Shown here: positions 8,401 to 17,753 of the stretch, one piece after another
How the letters are laid out: every line of letters begins with the position of its first letter
Numbering within the stretch: the first letter of the stretch is position 1
Origin: Marinobacter flavimaris
GTDB taxonomy: Bacteria > Pseudomonadota > Gammaproteobacteria > Pseudomonadales > Oleiphilaceae
DNA length: 64,000 bases
Direction of reading: 5' to 3'
NCBI RefSeq assembly: GCF_002933295.1
Contig: NZ_PSSW01000001.1
Location: 310,001-374,000, forward strand
Position numbers and translations under genes: made by a program
Notes under the pieces: generated by a model
What the model was told of the DNA's origin: nothing
The model's database searches: none
Seen by the model: the letters and a program-made list of their open reading frames with translations, nothing else

Positions 8401-9347
8401 TGAATCAAGCCAATGGATCTTTCAGTGACGATGACATTGACCTTAGAGAGTTGTTTTCAATTGCTTGGAGAGCGAAGTGGCTAATCCTAGTCTCCGCGTT
8501 GATATTTGCATTGGGAGGGATAGGGTATGCTCTTGTCAAACCCGATATATATAAGGCATCGGTACTTCTAGCTCCGACTCAAGACGACAGCGGGAGTATT
8601 GCCAACCTTTCTGGCCAACTTGGCGGTTTAGCTTCCATCGCAGGGATAAACCTTAATAGTGGGAATTCTTCGAAAACGTCAATAGCAAAAGCGGTGCTTG
8701 AATCGCATTCCTTTCTGGAAGACTTTATCTATCGGTATGATTTAGAGCCACTGATATTTTCTGTAAAAGGCTGGGATAAAGAAACTGACGAGTGGGAATA
8801 CGATTATGAAATTTATAATCCCAAAACAGAAGAGTGGCAATATGATAGTTCTGGGAAAAGCTTGAAGCCATCTCCTTGGCTTCTTGTTAAGCGGCTAAAG
8901 GAAGATCATATTGAAGTGACTGAGTCAAAAGATACAGGCCTAATTACTGTGAGCGTTCAACATTATTCTCCCGAAACAGCGGCACAATGGGCTGAATCCC
9001 TGGTAAAGGGGGTGAATGAGCATATGCGCTCAAAGGACGTTCAGCAAGCCCGAGCTAGTATTGCTTACTTAGAGGAAAAGCTAGAGCAAACCAATATCAC
9101 AGGCATGCAACAAGTTTTTTATCAATTGATTGAAGGCGAAACGAGAACAATAATGCTCGCAAACGCCAGAAACGAGTACGTTTTTGAAACTATTGACTCG
9201 CCCGTCGCGCCAGACGAGCCCTATAAACCGAGGAGGCCTCTAATCGTATTGCTGTCGACATTTTTTGGTTTGATAGTGGGCTTTTTTATAGTTTTCGTAA
9301 AATCATTTATTCTCAGTTCTCGGTACGAAAGCGATGACAAGAATTGA
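8400..9347 (+). CDS. Wzz/OtnB-like polysaccharide chain-length determinant
   Basis: A 315-residue Wzz-domain protein: a cytoplasmic N-terminus, TM1 at about 27-48 (AKWLILVSALIFALGGIGY), a periplasmic coiled region, the proline-rich PVAPDEPYKPRRP and TM2 at about 278-300. It sets polymer length with Wzy. It has no C-terminal tyrosine kinase domain, and no separate Wzc-type kinase or Wzb-type phosphatase is in the window. Start and stop overlap as TGATG with the exporter. Base composition turns clearly AT-rich from this gene onward. Confidence 0.85.
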   Translation: MNQANGSFSDDDIDLRELFSIAWRAKWLILVSALIFALGGIGYALVKPDIYKASVLLAPTQDDSGSIANLSGQLGGLASIAGINLNSGNSSKTSIAKAVLESHSFLEDFIYRYDLEPLIFSVKGWDKETDEWEYDYEIYNPKTEEWQYDSSGKSLKPSPWLLVKRLKEDHIEVTESKDTGLITVSVQHYSPETAAQWAESLVKGVNEHMRSKDVQQARASIAYLEEKLEQTNITGMQQVFYQLIEGETRTIMLANARNEYVFETIDSPVAPDEPYKPRRPLIVLLSTFFGLIVGFFIVFVKSFILSSRYESDDKN

Positions 9348-9404
9348 CTATCTCATGCGAAGTTAAACGCAAAATGACTGTAAATAATTATTAGTGGGCT
9401 CGAA

Positions 9405-10655
9405 ATGAAGAAAGTACTGTTGATGGATATGTTTAGCACCATACACGTGGGAAATGGTGCTCTTCTTGAAAACACAATTAAATTGTGCAAAGCCGCATGG
9501 GGCGATTGTAGATTCGATATAATAACCCTTGACAAAAAAACAAACAGTTTGAAGTATAGTGCGGATCGCCTGCACTCGCCAATGTTTGGCAAATTCTGGT
9601 TCGGCCAAAGCGGTTTAGGGAAATCTTTGTGGGCGACGAGGCAGGCGCTTTTTATGCTTCTCCAAATCCTCAACGAGCTGACATTCAGGGTCCCATCCGA
9701 AAAGCTTACTTTTTCAAAAGAGCAGAAGGATGCCGTTCAGGCAATAAACGATTCGGATATATGTGTTAGTTCAAGCGGAGAAATGATTTCTGATACTTTT
9801 TATCAGATGCTGCCCTTTTGGTTATTTACTTATTGGCTTGCAAGCAAAAAAGGAAAAAAACTAATAGTGTTTCCGCAAACCATTGGGCCGCTGAAAATGG
9901 GATGGACGAGGGCTCTTGTTAAGTTAGCCTTGAAAGACGCGACGATCATCGCCGGACGTGACGAAGAGTCATATAATACCTTGTTGTCACTTGGGCTTTC
10001 TCGAGAAGTGGTGATGTTTGTACCGGATGTCGCTATACAGCAGGAAATTGGAGATGCTGATATAAACCGCTATCTGCCAAACAGAGAAAAAAAAGTAATC
10101 GGCATTACTATATCTAATCCACCAAAGCGTGAGAAAGGAACTCCTTTAGACTTTGTCGAGGAGGTTGGGAAGCAAGTTGAAAAGTTGGATCCGAAGCAAT
10201 ATCAGATACTCATAATGCCTTCTAACTATCAGGTAGATGGTATTAGCAAGGATTATTCTTTATGTATGAGTTTACAAGAGCGTCTTCGGACCCAATTCGA
10301 TACGTCAATACTTGAAAATCGAGCATATTTCCCTGATGAATACACAAGCCTGCTGTCGCAGCTAGAACTTTTTATTTCTACGCGGATGCATGTGGCGATT
10401 TTAGCAACTTCGATTGGCACCCCGACAATTGCCATAAATACGCAACACAAGATTAGGGGTTATATGCAGAATATCAAAGCTGAGCATTTCTGTGTTGAGT
10501 ATTCAGAGATGGATCGTATAGCTCAGTTGGCAGGCGAGATATTGCAAAACCCAAAAGAGGTATCTGAGCACCTAAAAGGCCAAAACGAGTTACTTCGAAG
10601 AAAGCACAAGCCTTTCGTCGAACGACTTACTGAAGTCGATGCTAGACAAGCTTGA
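9405..10655 (+). CDS. Polysaccharide pyruvyl transferase family protein
   Basis: A 416-residue protein of the CsaB/WcaK-like family. The N-terminal Rossmann half starts MKKVLLMDMFSTIHVGNGAL; family signatures include FPQTIGPL, AGRDEESYNTL, FVPDVA and the C-terminal ISTRMHVAILATSIGTPTIAI with the conserved arginine-methionine-histidine. Members transfer pyruvate from phosphoenolpyruvate to a sugar hydroxyl, giving acidic ketals. The substrate here is unknown. The gene lies in the AT-rich part of the cluster and overlaps the next gene by 17 bases. Confidence 0.82.
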   Translation: MKKVLLMDMFSTIHVGNGALLENTIKLCKAAWGDCRFDIITLDKKTNSLKYSADRLHSPMFGKFWFGQSGLGKSLWATRQALFMLLQILNELTFRVPSEKLTFSKEQKDAVQAINDSDICVSSSGEMISDTFYQMLPFWLFTYWLASKKGKKLIVFPQTIGPLKMGWTRALVKLALKDATIIAGRDEESYNTLLSLGLSREVVMFVPDVAIQQEIGDADINRYLPNREKKVIGITISNPPKREKGTPLDFVEEVGKQVEKLDPKQYQILIMPSNYQVDGISKDYSLCMSLQERLRTQFDTSILENRAYFPDEYTSLLSQLELFISTRMHVAILATSIGTPTIAINTQHKIRGYMQNIKAEHFCVEYSEMDRIAQLAGEILQNPKEVSEHLKGQNELLRRKHKPFVERLTEVDARQA

Positions 10656-11991
10656 TGGGAAGAGTGTGGCTCAAATACATCAACTGATTCGCAACGGTTT
10701 GCGCGTTATCGGGGTAAGGGTTGCAGGAACGGGCTTGGCATTCGCTCTCGCAATAGTTTTAGCTCGTTCTTTAGGGGCAGAGGGATATGGTCTTTATTCG
10801 TTTGTCCTTTCATTACTCTTTTTTCTTTCAATCCCTATTCAAGCAGGCTTGCCGAATCTGGTTGTGCGGGAGACTGCGAAGGCTCGACTTCATTATGACT
10901 GGCCAACGATAAAAGGGCTTTGGTATTGGGTCGTAGGAGTGATCTTGGTCGCGTCCTCGATTTTTATCATTTGCGTTTTATTAATAGAACAGATGGGAAC
11001 AGACTGGATAAGTAAGGAGCGCTTAGATCTTATGATCGTAGGGCTATTATTTATCCCTTTCATTGGTTTAACTATAAATCACTCAGCGATAATACGAGGT
11101 TTGGGACATGTTGTACTCGGAATTGTACCTGACGCGATTGTCCGTCCTGCTTTGACACTCTTGTTAGTCGGCTCAGTGTTTGTCTTTGGCTCGCCGTTGG
11201 CGGTGACCCCCGGCCTGGCAATGTTTTCCTACGTTTTCTCGATTGGTACTGCGTTTGCGTTAAGTTCTATTCTCCTTTACCTAGTTATACCAAGAGAACA
11301 GCGAAGGTTCGGGCCAAGTCGAATGGATATAGGGTATTGGAAGAGATCAGCATACCCGCTGACGGTTGTCGGAGGGTTGCAGATTATGTACAGCTACTCT
11401 GACTTACTAATCCTAGGTATGTTTCATTCCGATACAGAAGTTGGAATATATCGAGCCGTTGGACAGCTGGGGATGTTAGTCGTGTTTGGTCTTTCGGCAA
11501 TTAATCAAATGCTTCATCCACAAATTTCCAAACTGTTTTCGTCCGGAAGGCTTGTAGATTTACAGAAAATGATAACAATGAGTTCGTTAGGTATCTTTAT
11601 TTTAGCTCTGATACCTGGAGTTCCGCTCATTGTTTTTGGGGGTGATTTTCTTGAATTTATCTTTGGCCACGAATTCTCAGATGGTGCTGTGGCTTTAGTT
11701 GTTCTGACATTCGGGCAATTAGTAAATGCCGCCTTTGGCTCTGTAGGTGCTCTTTTGAATATGACTGGCCACGAGACTGATGCAATGAAAGGGATGTTCG
11801 TAAGTCTGGGTGTTAATATAACGTTTGCTTTCATTCTAATACCGCCTTTTGGTATCGAAGGAGCTGCTTTGGCTACGGCAGTTTCTCTAGCTACTTGGAA
11901 TATTATACTAAGGCATTTTGTCAAGAAACGACTGGGAATAGAAAGCATAGGGATTTTGAACATACTAAAACGTGAAAGGATTGAACCATGA
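10639..11991 (+). CDS. Wzx-type oligosaccharide flippase
   Basis: A 450-residue polytopic protein with roughly twelve to fourteen hydrophobic helices and the N-terminal pattern of the MOP/PST flippase family (GTGLAFALAIVLARSLGAEGYGLYS). Wzx moves undecaprenyl-linked repeat units across the inner membrane to the periplasm. It starts inside the end of the pyruvyl transferase gene and its stop overlaps the next start (ATGA). It is AT-rich like its neighbours. A second flippase of the same family at 21.1 kb belongs to the other polysaccharide set. Confidence 0.85.
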   Translation: MLDKLDGKSVAQIHQLIRNGLRVIGVRVAGTGLAFALAIVLARSLGAEGYGLYSFVLSLLFFLSIPIQAGLPNLVVRETAKARLHYDWPTIKGLWYWVVGVILVASSIFIICVLLIEQMGTDWISKERLDLMIVGLLFIPFIGLTINHSAIIRGLGHVVLGIVPDAIVRPALTLLLVGSVFVFGSPLAVTPGLAMFSYVFSIGTAFALSSILLYLVIPREQRRFGPSRMDIGYWKRSAYPLTVVGGLQIMYSYSDLLILGMFHSDTEVGIYRAVGQLGMLVVFGLSAINQMLHPQISKLFSSGRLVDLQKMITMSSLGIFILALIPGVPLIVFGGDFLEFIFGHEFSDGAVALVVLTFGQLVNAAFGSVGALLNMTGHETDAMKGMFVSLGVNITFAFILIPPFGIEGAALATAVSLATWNIILRHFVKKRLGIESIGILNILKRERIEP

Positions 11992-13451
11992 AGCTGTTGG
12001 TTATTGGGATGGATGGGGCGCACTTGGACGCTTTTTCAAGAGGATGGACGCCATACATGAAGTCCCTCTTAGATCAAGGTTCCTCGATTGAGTTAAAAGA
12101 GGATCTTATTAGTCGCGGGTGGCTAGAGATTGCTACGGGGAAAAATGGGTTGGAAACCGGCGCTCTTTACGATAAGCCTATGGCCAATGGAAGCTATGAG
12201 TGGAATTTGAAGTTTAGCTTGAACGACGTACCCGGACTAGGAGAGGCTGTTAAACCAATATGGCAGCTCTTGTCTGAGAGAGGCTACAAAGTCGGAGTTA
12301 TGAATCTACCGACAGTTTTTCCAGCGCCACCGGTAAACGGATTCATGATATCCGGCGGTGGGGGCGGTGCTCCAGTTGTGCAAACACCTACCCCAGAATT
12401 ATGTTTTCCGAGAGAAGAGCATTCGGAACTTGTTGAAGAGGGGTATATCGTCGACGAGCGCATCGTTCCAATGATGGTTGATAAGGGTATAACTGACCCT
12501 GAGAAAATTTTTTCAATTCTTGTTCATAAAAATGAACGAAGAACCCATTCTTTTATTCGCCTGGCGAAAAAGCACAGCATTGATTTTGGAATGATCGTAT
12601 TTAAATCTTCGGCAAATTTAGCGGAGTGGGTTTTGCTTCCTGAGTTGAAAAGATTAAATGATGGTCAAAAGAATATCGACTACAAATTCATTAATACCAT
12701 TAAGAGCTATTATCAGAAGTTCGATGAAGAAATTAAGAAATTACACGAGTCTTTTCCTAACGCCCAAATTATTTTTACTGCTGATCATGGGCTGACTCCT
12801 AGGATCTGGGATGTAAACCCCAATATCTTACTTCAGGATATCGGTCTGCAGGTAGCTGATAACACAAAAACTCGCGCAAGATACATTTCCCAAGCGTTAA
12901 AAAAATTCATCCCATTTTCGTGGCGGGCAAAGCTTAGGAAGAAAAAGACAATACATGATGCTCTATATTCTTCGGCTCCGTTTAAGAAAGAGCAAACCTA
13001 CGCATTCTGTAAGACATCTGGAGATTGGTTGCAGGGTATTTATTTGAATGATTCGGTACGATTCGGTGGTCCGATAGGACCTGATGAAGCTTCGAAAGTT
13101 GCTCATGATATTGTCACTGCTATAAATGGAAATCCGATTGCGAAGGAACACGGGATCACTGCTTATCATAAAAGCCCATGTGACAGCGCGGCTGCGAAGT
13201 ATTATCCTGATATTGTAATTGATGTACCGGACGGGTATCTAATCTCAGATAAAGCTCCGTCTTTCGTTCGCAAATTTATCCCTCCAAAAGGCCCACTTAA
13301 CCTAATGTCCATAACAAAGGGAGAGCTGCTTTGTATAAAAAGCCATAAACCTCTTGCTGTAGTTTATAACGGGGGCTGGAACCTCAGTAGTGTCAAAGAG
13401 AACCTGGATCTTTCTGCTATTTATGAACATATATCAAACGAATTTAGCTAA
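11988..13451 (+). CDS. Alkaline-phosphatase-superfamily protein, active site apparently incomplete
   Basis: 487 residues with the outline of type I phosphodiesterase/phosphatase proteins: GMDGAHLDAF at 7-16 (metal aspartate D9), ATGKN at 49-53, and TADHGLTPR with the D266-H267 pair. Two catalytic positions look changed. Where family members usually read W-T-S before the TGKNP segment (threonine nucleophile), this protein has W45-L46-E47. The usual D-x-x-x-H metal motif in F-x-x-x-D-x-x-x-H-x-x-W is A209 and E213. It may be a non-catalytic homologue. A role in modifying the polymer is possible but unproven. It has no signal peptide and is coupled to wzx by an ATGA overlap. Confidence 0.7.
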   Translation: MKLLVIGMDGAHLDAFSRGWTPYMKSLLDQGSSIELKEDLISRGWLEIATGKNGLETGALYDKPMANGSYEWNLKFSLNDVPGLGEAVKPIWQLLSERGYKVGVMNLPTVFPAPPVNGFMISGGGGGAPVVQTPTPELCFPREEHSELVEEGYIVDERIVPMMVDKGITDPEKIFSILVHKNERRTHSFIRLAKKHSIDFGMIVFKSSANLAEWVLLPELKRLNDGQKNIDYKFINTIKSYYQKFDEEIKKLHESFPNAQIIFTADHGLTPRIWDVNPNILLQDIGLQVADNTKTRARYISQALKKFIPFSWRAKLRKKKTIHDALYSSAPFKKEQTYAFCKTSGDWLQGIYLNDSVRFGGPIGPDEASKVAHDIVTAINGNPIAKEHGITAYHKSPCDSAAAKYYPDIVIDVPDGYLISDKAPSFVRKFIPPKGPLNLMSITKGELLCIKSHKPLAVVYNGGWNLSSVKENLDLSAIYEHISNEFS

Positions 13452-13567
13452 TAACTGTTTAGCGGATAATTTCTTTGCGCGGAAGAGTTCTATCCCAAGG
13501 CTGTTTTTTTGGCTTATATGGTTTTTGGTTTTCGTCATGTTAAATTCTCAATAGTGAGCGACCAGAG

Positions 13568-14797
13568 ATGTATAACGGACGTTCACTAGCCAGCCTGCGA
13601 GAGTTTATTGTTTTTTTGTTATGTGGATTTATTTTAGTCGACATGGTAAACGGTGTACTTCTTCGTTTAGGGTTTACTTCTGTTTCAGTGGTATATAAAA
13701 CCGCTGTTTTGGCTCTAGTGATGCTCTACATGTCGAAGAGTAGATCGTTTTTACTGATTGTTTCTGCAATGGTTCTCACAGTTCTGGGCTATCTTCTATT
13801 TCATGCAACACTTTTTTCTGAAATGGTCGGGGCGTTTAAGAGTTCCGATTGGTTGGTTAAATATTTTTCCATAATAATATTCTATCTTTTTTTCTGTCGA
13901 TTAGTCTTCGAAGGCAAAGGAACGTTGATCTTTACAGTCGCAAGCTATGCAATTTTTTTTCTAACACTTAATTTCATTATAGGGTTTTTGGGTCTTGGCT
14001 ACCCAATGTACGGCAATGAAGAAAACGCGATTGGTACAAAAGGTCTGATATTTGCTGGCAACGAGATCACTGCCTCAATCGTCATCAGCGGCGGAATAGT
14101 CCAGATGAAATTAATTCAGGAATCTAGATATATTCAGTTTCTTTTGGTGGGTCTATTAATGCTTTTTATGGGGGCGCTCTTGACCTCAAAAGTCTCGTTG
14201 CTTGCTCCTATTTTAACGACTCTATTTTTTCCTTTAATAAAGTCCTCTGAGAAATTGAATGTATTAAAAGTATCGAAAAAGGATTTCGGATCTTCGGCTC
14301 TAATCATAATGATTATTCCTGGTATTGCATTTTCGTTTGGTTACTATGCACTATTTCAATCAAATCTTATGGAGCGTCTAACATATTTTTACGAAAGAGT
14401 GGACGTAATAACCCTAATATTCAGTCGCAGGAATATTTGGGCGTCAGATGCTATTGATGTTTTCGTTAGCTTATACTCGCTGCCGGAGGTTGTTTTAGGG
14501 ACGGGGCTGTCGTGGTTCCAGCTTGTTCCTGACGGAAAGATGGTAGAAATCGATTTTCTCGATTTTTTAATGGCGTACGGTCTCCTTGGTGTGGTGATTA
14601 GCTATGGTTTTGTTGGTTTAAAGGTTCTCGACCTTCTTGGCAGTAAAAACAATCCTTACTTTGGTTATATCCTTTTCTTAATTCTGTTAGTCGTGGCTAT
14701 GAGCTTGTCAAGCGGCCACATATTTAACTCCGGAGTTGCGGGCGCATTAATTGGCGCCTTATTCGCTTCTACAAAACTTCAAAAAGTTGAGGCTTGA
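13568..14797 (+). CDS. O-antigen/polysaccharide polymerase (Wzy-like)
   Basis: A 409-residue protein made almost entirely of hydrophobic helices (about ten to twelve) with a large periplasmic-type loop in the second half (YERVDVITLIFSRRNIWASDAIDV), the usual layout of Wzy polymerases. Wzy sequences are poorly conserved, so the call rests on topology and position between wzx and a glycosyltransferase gene. Wzy joins repeat units in the periplasm. A 116-base AT-rich gap without a recognisable signal precedes it. The stop overlaps the next reading frame. Confidence 0.75.
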   Translation: MYNGRSLASLREFIVFLLCGFILVDMVNGVLLRLGFTSVSVVYKTAVLALVMLYMSKSRSFLLIVSAMVLTVLGYLLFHATLFSEMVGAFKSSDWLVKYFSIIIFYLFFCRLVFEGKGTLIFTVASYAIFFLTLNFIIGFLGLGYPMYGNEENAIGTKGLIFAGNEITASIVISGGIVQMKLIQESRYIQFLLVGLLMLFMGALLTSKVSLLAPILTTLFFPLIKSSEKLNVLKVSKKDFGSSALIIMIIPGIAFSFGYYALFQSNLMERLTYFYERVDVITLIFSRRNIWASDAIDVFVSLYSLPEVVLGTGLSWFQLVPDGKMVEIDFLDFLMAYGLLGVVISYGFVGLKVLDLLGSKNNPYFGYILFLILLVVAMSLSSGHIFNSGVAGALIGALFASTKLQKVEA

Positions 14798-14799
14798 AC

Positions 14800-15864
14800 T
14801 TGAGGATTCTGCTTATTTCGAATATGTATCCTTCTCCGGAGGCTCCGTATTTCGGTGTCTTCGTAAAGAATTCTGAAGAGCAACTCCTTTCTCAAGGGTT
14901 TACCGTAAATCGTGTCGTGATTAAGACCACTGGCGGTTCAATCTTCTCTAAATTAAAAGAATATACGAAATTTTTCTTCTTGTCTTTTTTCAAGCTGCTT
15001 AAAAGCGATTTTGACGTCGTATACGTTCATTATGCTGAACATTCCTTATTGCCTGTTTGTTTTGCACGTCCTTGGGTTAAGGCGCCATTGGTTGTGAATG
15101 CACATGGTGACGATATACTATACGAGTCTATTATTAGCTCTCTTGTAAAAGACACTATAAAAAAGAGCGATCTGTTGGTAGTGCCTTCGGACTATTTCGC
15201 AAACTTTGCCAGACATAAATACGACCATGAGAATATTTTTGTGTCCCCTTCTGGTGGCATAGACACACGACTGTTTAGACCTATTGATGTTACAAACGAA
15301 GATCGAAGAGCCTTTACTATCGGATTCGTATCGAGAATAGATCAGGGAAAAGGATGGGATGTCCTTTTGTCGGCTCTTAGAATTCTTAAGTCGCGTGGGC
15401 GGGGCTTTAATGCGTTGGTTATAGGTGGAGGGGGCCAAATTCAAGAATTTAAAAAGAGAATTAAAGGTTTGGAGTTGCAGGACTCTGTCCAGTATTTGGG
15501 GCCAAAAGCTCACCGGGATCTGCCGGGATATTTTAATCTGATGGATGTTTTTGTTTTTCCGACAACGCTCCCTGAAAGCTTGGGGCTTGTTGGCTTAGAA
15601 GCGATGGCTTGTGGTATTCCGGTCATCGGATCGGAAATTGGTGGCCTGCCGAGCTATATTGAAGACCATAGTAATGGCCTGCTTTTTGAACCTGGTGATC
15701 AACATCAACTTGCAAAGTGTATTGAGTTTTTCATGGATTCCTCAGAACTTACGTTGGGTATGTTTAAGCGTAGTGCGTTGAATCGATCAAAACAGTTCGA
15801 TTCGAAAAGCGTTGAAGTGCAAATGGCAAAAAAACTTAGGGATAGATTCCAGTGTGTGGATTGA
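14800..15864 (+). CDS. Glycosyltransferase family 4
   Basis: About 354 residues with a GT-B fold: N-terminal MRILLISNMYPSPEAPYFGVF, VNAHGDD, a central VSPSGGIDTRLF, GFVSRIDQGKGWDVLLSAL, and the EX7E motif PESLGLVGLEAMACGIPVIGS. It is a retaining nucleotide-sugar glycosyltransferase acting on the lipid-linked repeat unit in the cytoplasm. The TTG at 14800 is chosen because GAGG at 14789-14792 lies seven bases upstream; a TTG at 14794 would leave one base. Apart from the WecG-type enzyme it is the only clear glycosyltransferase in this operon, so the repeat unit is probably short. Confidence 0.85.
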   Translation: MRILLISNMYPSPEAPYFGVFVKNSEEQLLSQGFTVNRVVIKTTGGSIFSKLKEYTKFFFLSFFKLLKSDFDVVYVHYAEHSLLPVCFARPWVKAPLVVNAHGDDILYESIISSLVKDTIKKSDLLVVPSDYFANFARHKYDHENIFVSPSGGIDTRLFRPIDVTNEDRRAFTIGFVSRIDQGKGWDVLLSALRILKSRGRGFNALVIGGGGQIQEFKKRIKGLELQDSVQYLGPKAHRDLPGYFNLMDVFVFPTTLPESLGLVGLEAMACGIPVIGSEIGGLPSYIEDHSNGLLFEPGDQHQLAKCIEFFMDSSELTLGMFKRSALNRSKQFDSKSVEVQMAKKLRDRFQCVD

Positions 15865-17753
15865 TAGGCTCCGTTAACGTGCCTTTGGATATCGACGTTC
15901 TGCGAGTCATATCTCATCGGGGGCCTGACAGCGAAGATCTCGTCCACGTATCATCGGAATTTGGGGTTGTCTGTTTTGGTCATGTTCGTCTTGCAATTCA
16001 GGACCTTTCACCGGCAGGCCACCAGCCGATGTTTTCATCGTGTGGTAGGTATTTAATCATCTATAACGGTGAGATATATAATCATGCAGAGTTGAGAGGT
16101 CGGCTCCCTGATTTGAGGTTTAAGGGCCACAGTGATACAGAGACAGTTGTAAACTATTTGGCACGCTTCGGGATCGAGTCCGTAAAGGATTTTAATGGGA
16201 TTTTTGCGCTCGCAGTATTTGATTTGGAAGCCGCTAAGGTTCATCTAGCTCGGGATAGGTACGGTGTAAAACCGCTCTATTATTCATTGAGTGATAAGGC
16301 ACTTTCTTTTGCGTCTGAAATTCGGCCGTTAAATTTGCTCAACGCGCCTATTATCGATAAACAGAACCTAGCTACGTTACTTAAATTGCGCTTTGCTCCA
16401 GCGCCTTTGACAATATTTAACAATGTAGAAAAGCTTCGTCCGGGTCATATTTTTACGTATGACTTGTGTACTAGCGGGACTCGGGCTCAGAGCTTCGTTT
16501 GTAAGCCTAAGGGGCCGATTTCAATAGCGATGGATCAGGCTATAGATGATTATGGCCGTCTGTTTGAACAAGCCGTCAAGCGGCAACTTCTTGCTGACGT
16601 CGAGGTGGGAGTTCTTTTGAGCGGGGGAATTGATTCCGCTCTGGTTGCTTTCTTCGCTCAAAAATATAGTGCAAAGCCTATCAAGACGTTTACTGTTGGC
16701 TTTCTAGATGAAGACGACAGCGATGAAACAGAAGATGCTCGCCAAACCTCTCGTATACTAGGAACGGAACATCATGAAATTCGCATTTCGCGTGACGAAT
16801 TTGAGGATGCTTTTGGGCGTTGCGTAGAGATTGTCGAGGAACCGTTGGGAACTACGTCTATCATTCCTATGTATTATTTGAATAAGCGGGTTGCGGAGCT
16901 TGGCGTTAGTGTTGTGCTTACTGGTCAGGGGGCTGATGAGCCTTTGGGTGGATATAACCGCTACAGAGGCGAGATGTTGTACGGTGCGATTCCTCCCTTC
17001 GTTTTTAAATTTTTTTCGCCGTTTCTTAGCCTTGTAAAAAATGAATCGTTATTTAGAGCTATCTATGCGCTGGGAGAAAAAGATATAACTGAACGTTGGA
17101 AAAAGATTTATACGCTTTTCAATGATCGTAGTATCTACGATTTGATAGGAGTTTGCGATGTCGAAAGCGGGCAAGTGGTCGATTACTGGCGGAATTTGCT
17201 TTACAACGAAGGAAGAGACTCCGTAAGCGCGATGATGTCGAATGACGTTCGTATGAATTTGAGTGATGACTTGTTGTTGTATACGGATAAGATTTCTATG
17301 CATTTCTCGATTGAGGCGAGAGTACCTATGTTGGATAACGATTTAGTTGATTTCGTAGAATCTTTGCCTCTCGATTTTAAGATTCGTAATGGTGCAGGTA
17401 AGTATATCCACAAGAAGTTCGCTGAAAGTGTATTGCCGCCCGATATCGTTCATAGGAAAAAGAAAGGCTTTAAATCTCCGACAGAAAAATGGTTCATGGG
17501 AGAGAGGGGCGAAGAATATAAAAAGATGTTGCAGAAGAGCCAAGGGATCTTTTCCAAGATATTCAATGTTGAAGAGGTCTCTCGGATTTTTGATTCGCAT
17601 CTGCGTGGTAAGCGGAATTTAGAGAAGCAGCTTTTCTTGCTGGTATCGATTTTTTATTGGATGCAGAGTATTGAGAAAAGTAAGGTTCAGCTTAGTTCTG
17701 GGCTATCTCGAGAACTCTATAATCGTAACGAGGCCAAGCGTGCGGAGGATTGA
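15852..17753 (+). CDS. Asparagine synthase-type glutamine amidotransferase (AsnB/WbpS-like)
   Basis: A 633-residue class II amidotransferase. It begins MCGLIGSV, so Cys2 is the glutaminase nucleophile, followed by SHRGPD, GHVRLAIQDLS and YNGEIYNH, then the synthetase domain with the PP-loop LLSGGIDSALVAFF and TGQGADEPLGGY. In polysaccharide clusters such enzymes (for example WbpS) are proposed to amidate uronic acids. With WecC-made ManNAcA in the same operon, amidation of that sugar is the best guess. It overlaps the upstream gene by 13 bases and the WecG-type start lies inside its 3' end. It is the last gene of the AT-rich block. Confidence 0.87.
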   Translation: MCGLIGSVNVPLDIDVLRVISHRGPDSEDLVHVSSEFGVVCFGHVRLAIQDLSPAGHQPMFSSCGRYLIIYNGEIYNHAELRGRLPDLRFKGHSDTETVVNYLARFGIESVKDFNGIFALAVFDLEAAKVHLARDRYGVKPLYYSLSDKALSFASEIRPLNLLNAPIIDKQNLATLLKLRFAPAPLTIFNNVEKLRPGHIFTYDLCTSGTRAQSFVCKPKGPISIAMDQAIDDYGRLFEQAVKRQLLADVEVGVLLSGGIDSALVAFFAQKYSAKPIKTFTVGFLDEDDSDETEDARQTSRILGTEHHEIRISRDEFEDAFGRCVEIVEEPLGTTSIIPMYYLNKRVAELGVSVVLTGQGADEPLGGYNRYRGEMLYGAIPPFVFKFFSPFLSLVKNESLFRAIYALGEKDITERWKKIYTLFNDRSIYDLIGVCDVESGQVVDYWRNLLYNEGRDSVSAMMSNDVRMNLSDDLLLYTDKISMHFSIEARVPMLDNDLVDFVESLPLDFKIRNGAGKYIHKKFAESVLPPDIVHRKKKGFKSPTEKWFMGERGEEYKKMLQKSQGIFSKIFNVEEVSRIFDSHLRGKRNLEKQLFLLVSIFYWMQSIEKSKVQLSSGLSRELYNRNEAKRAED

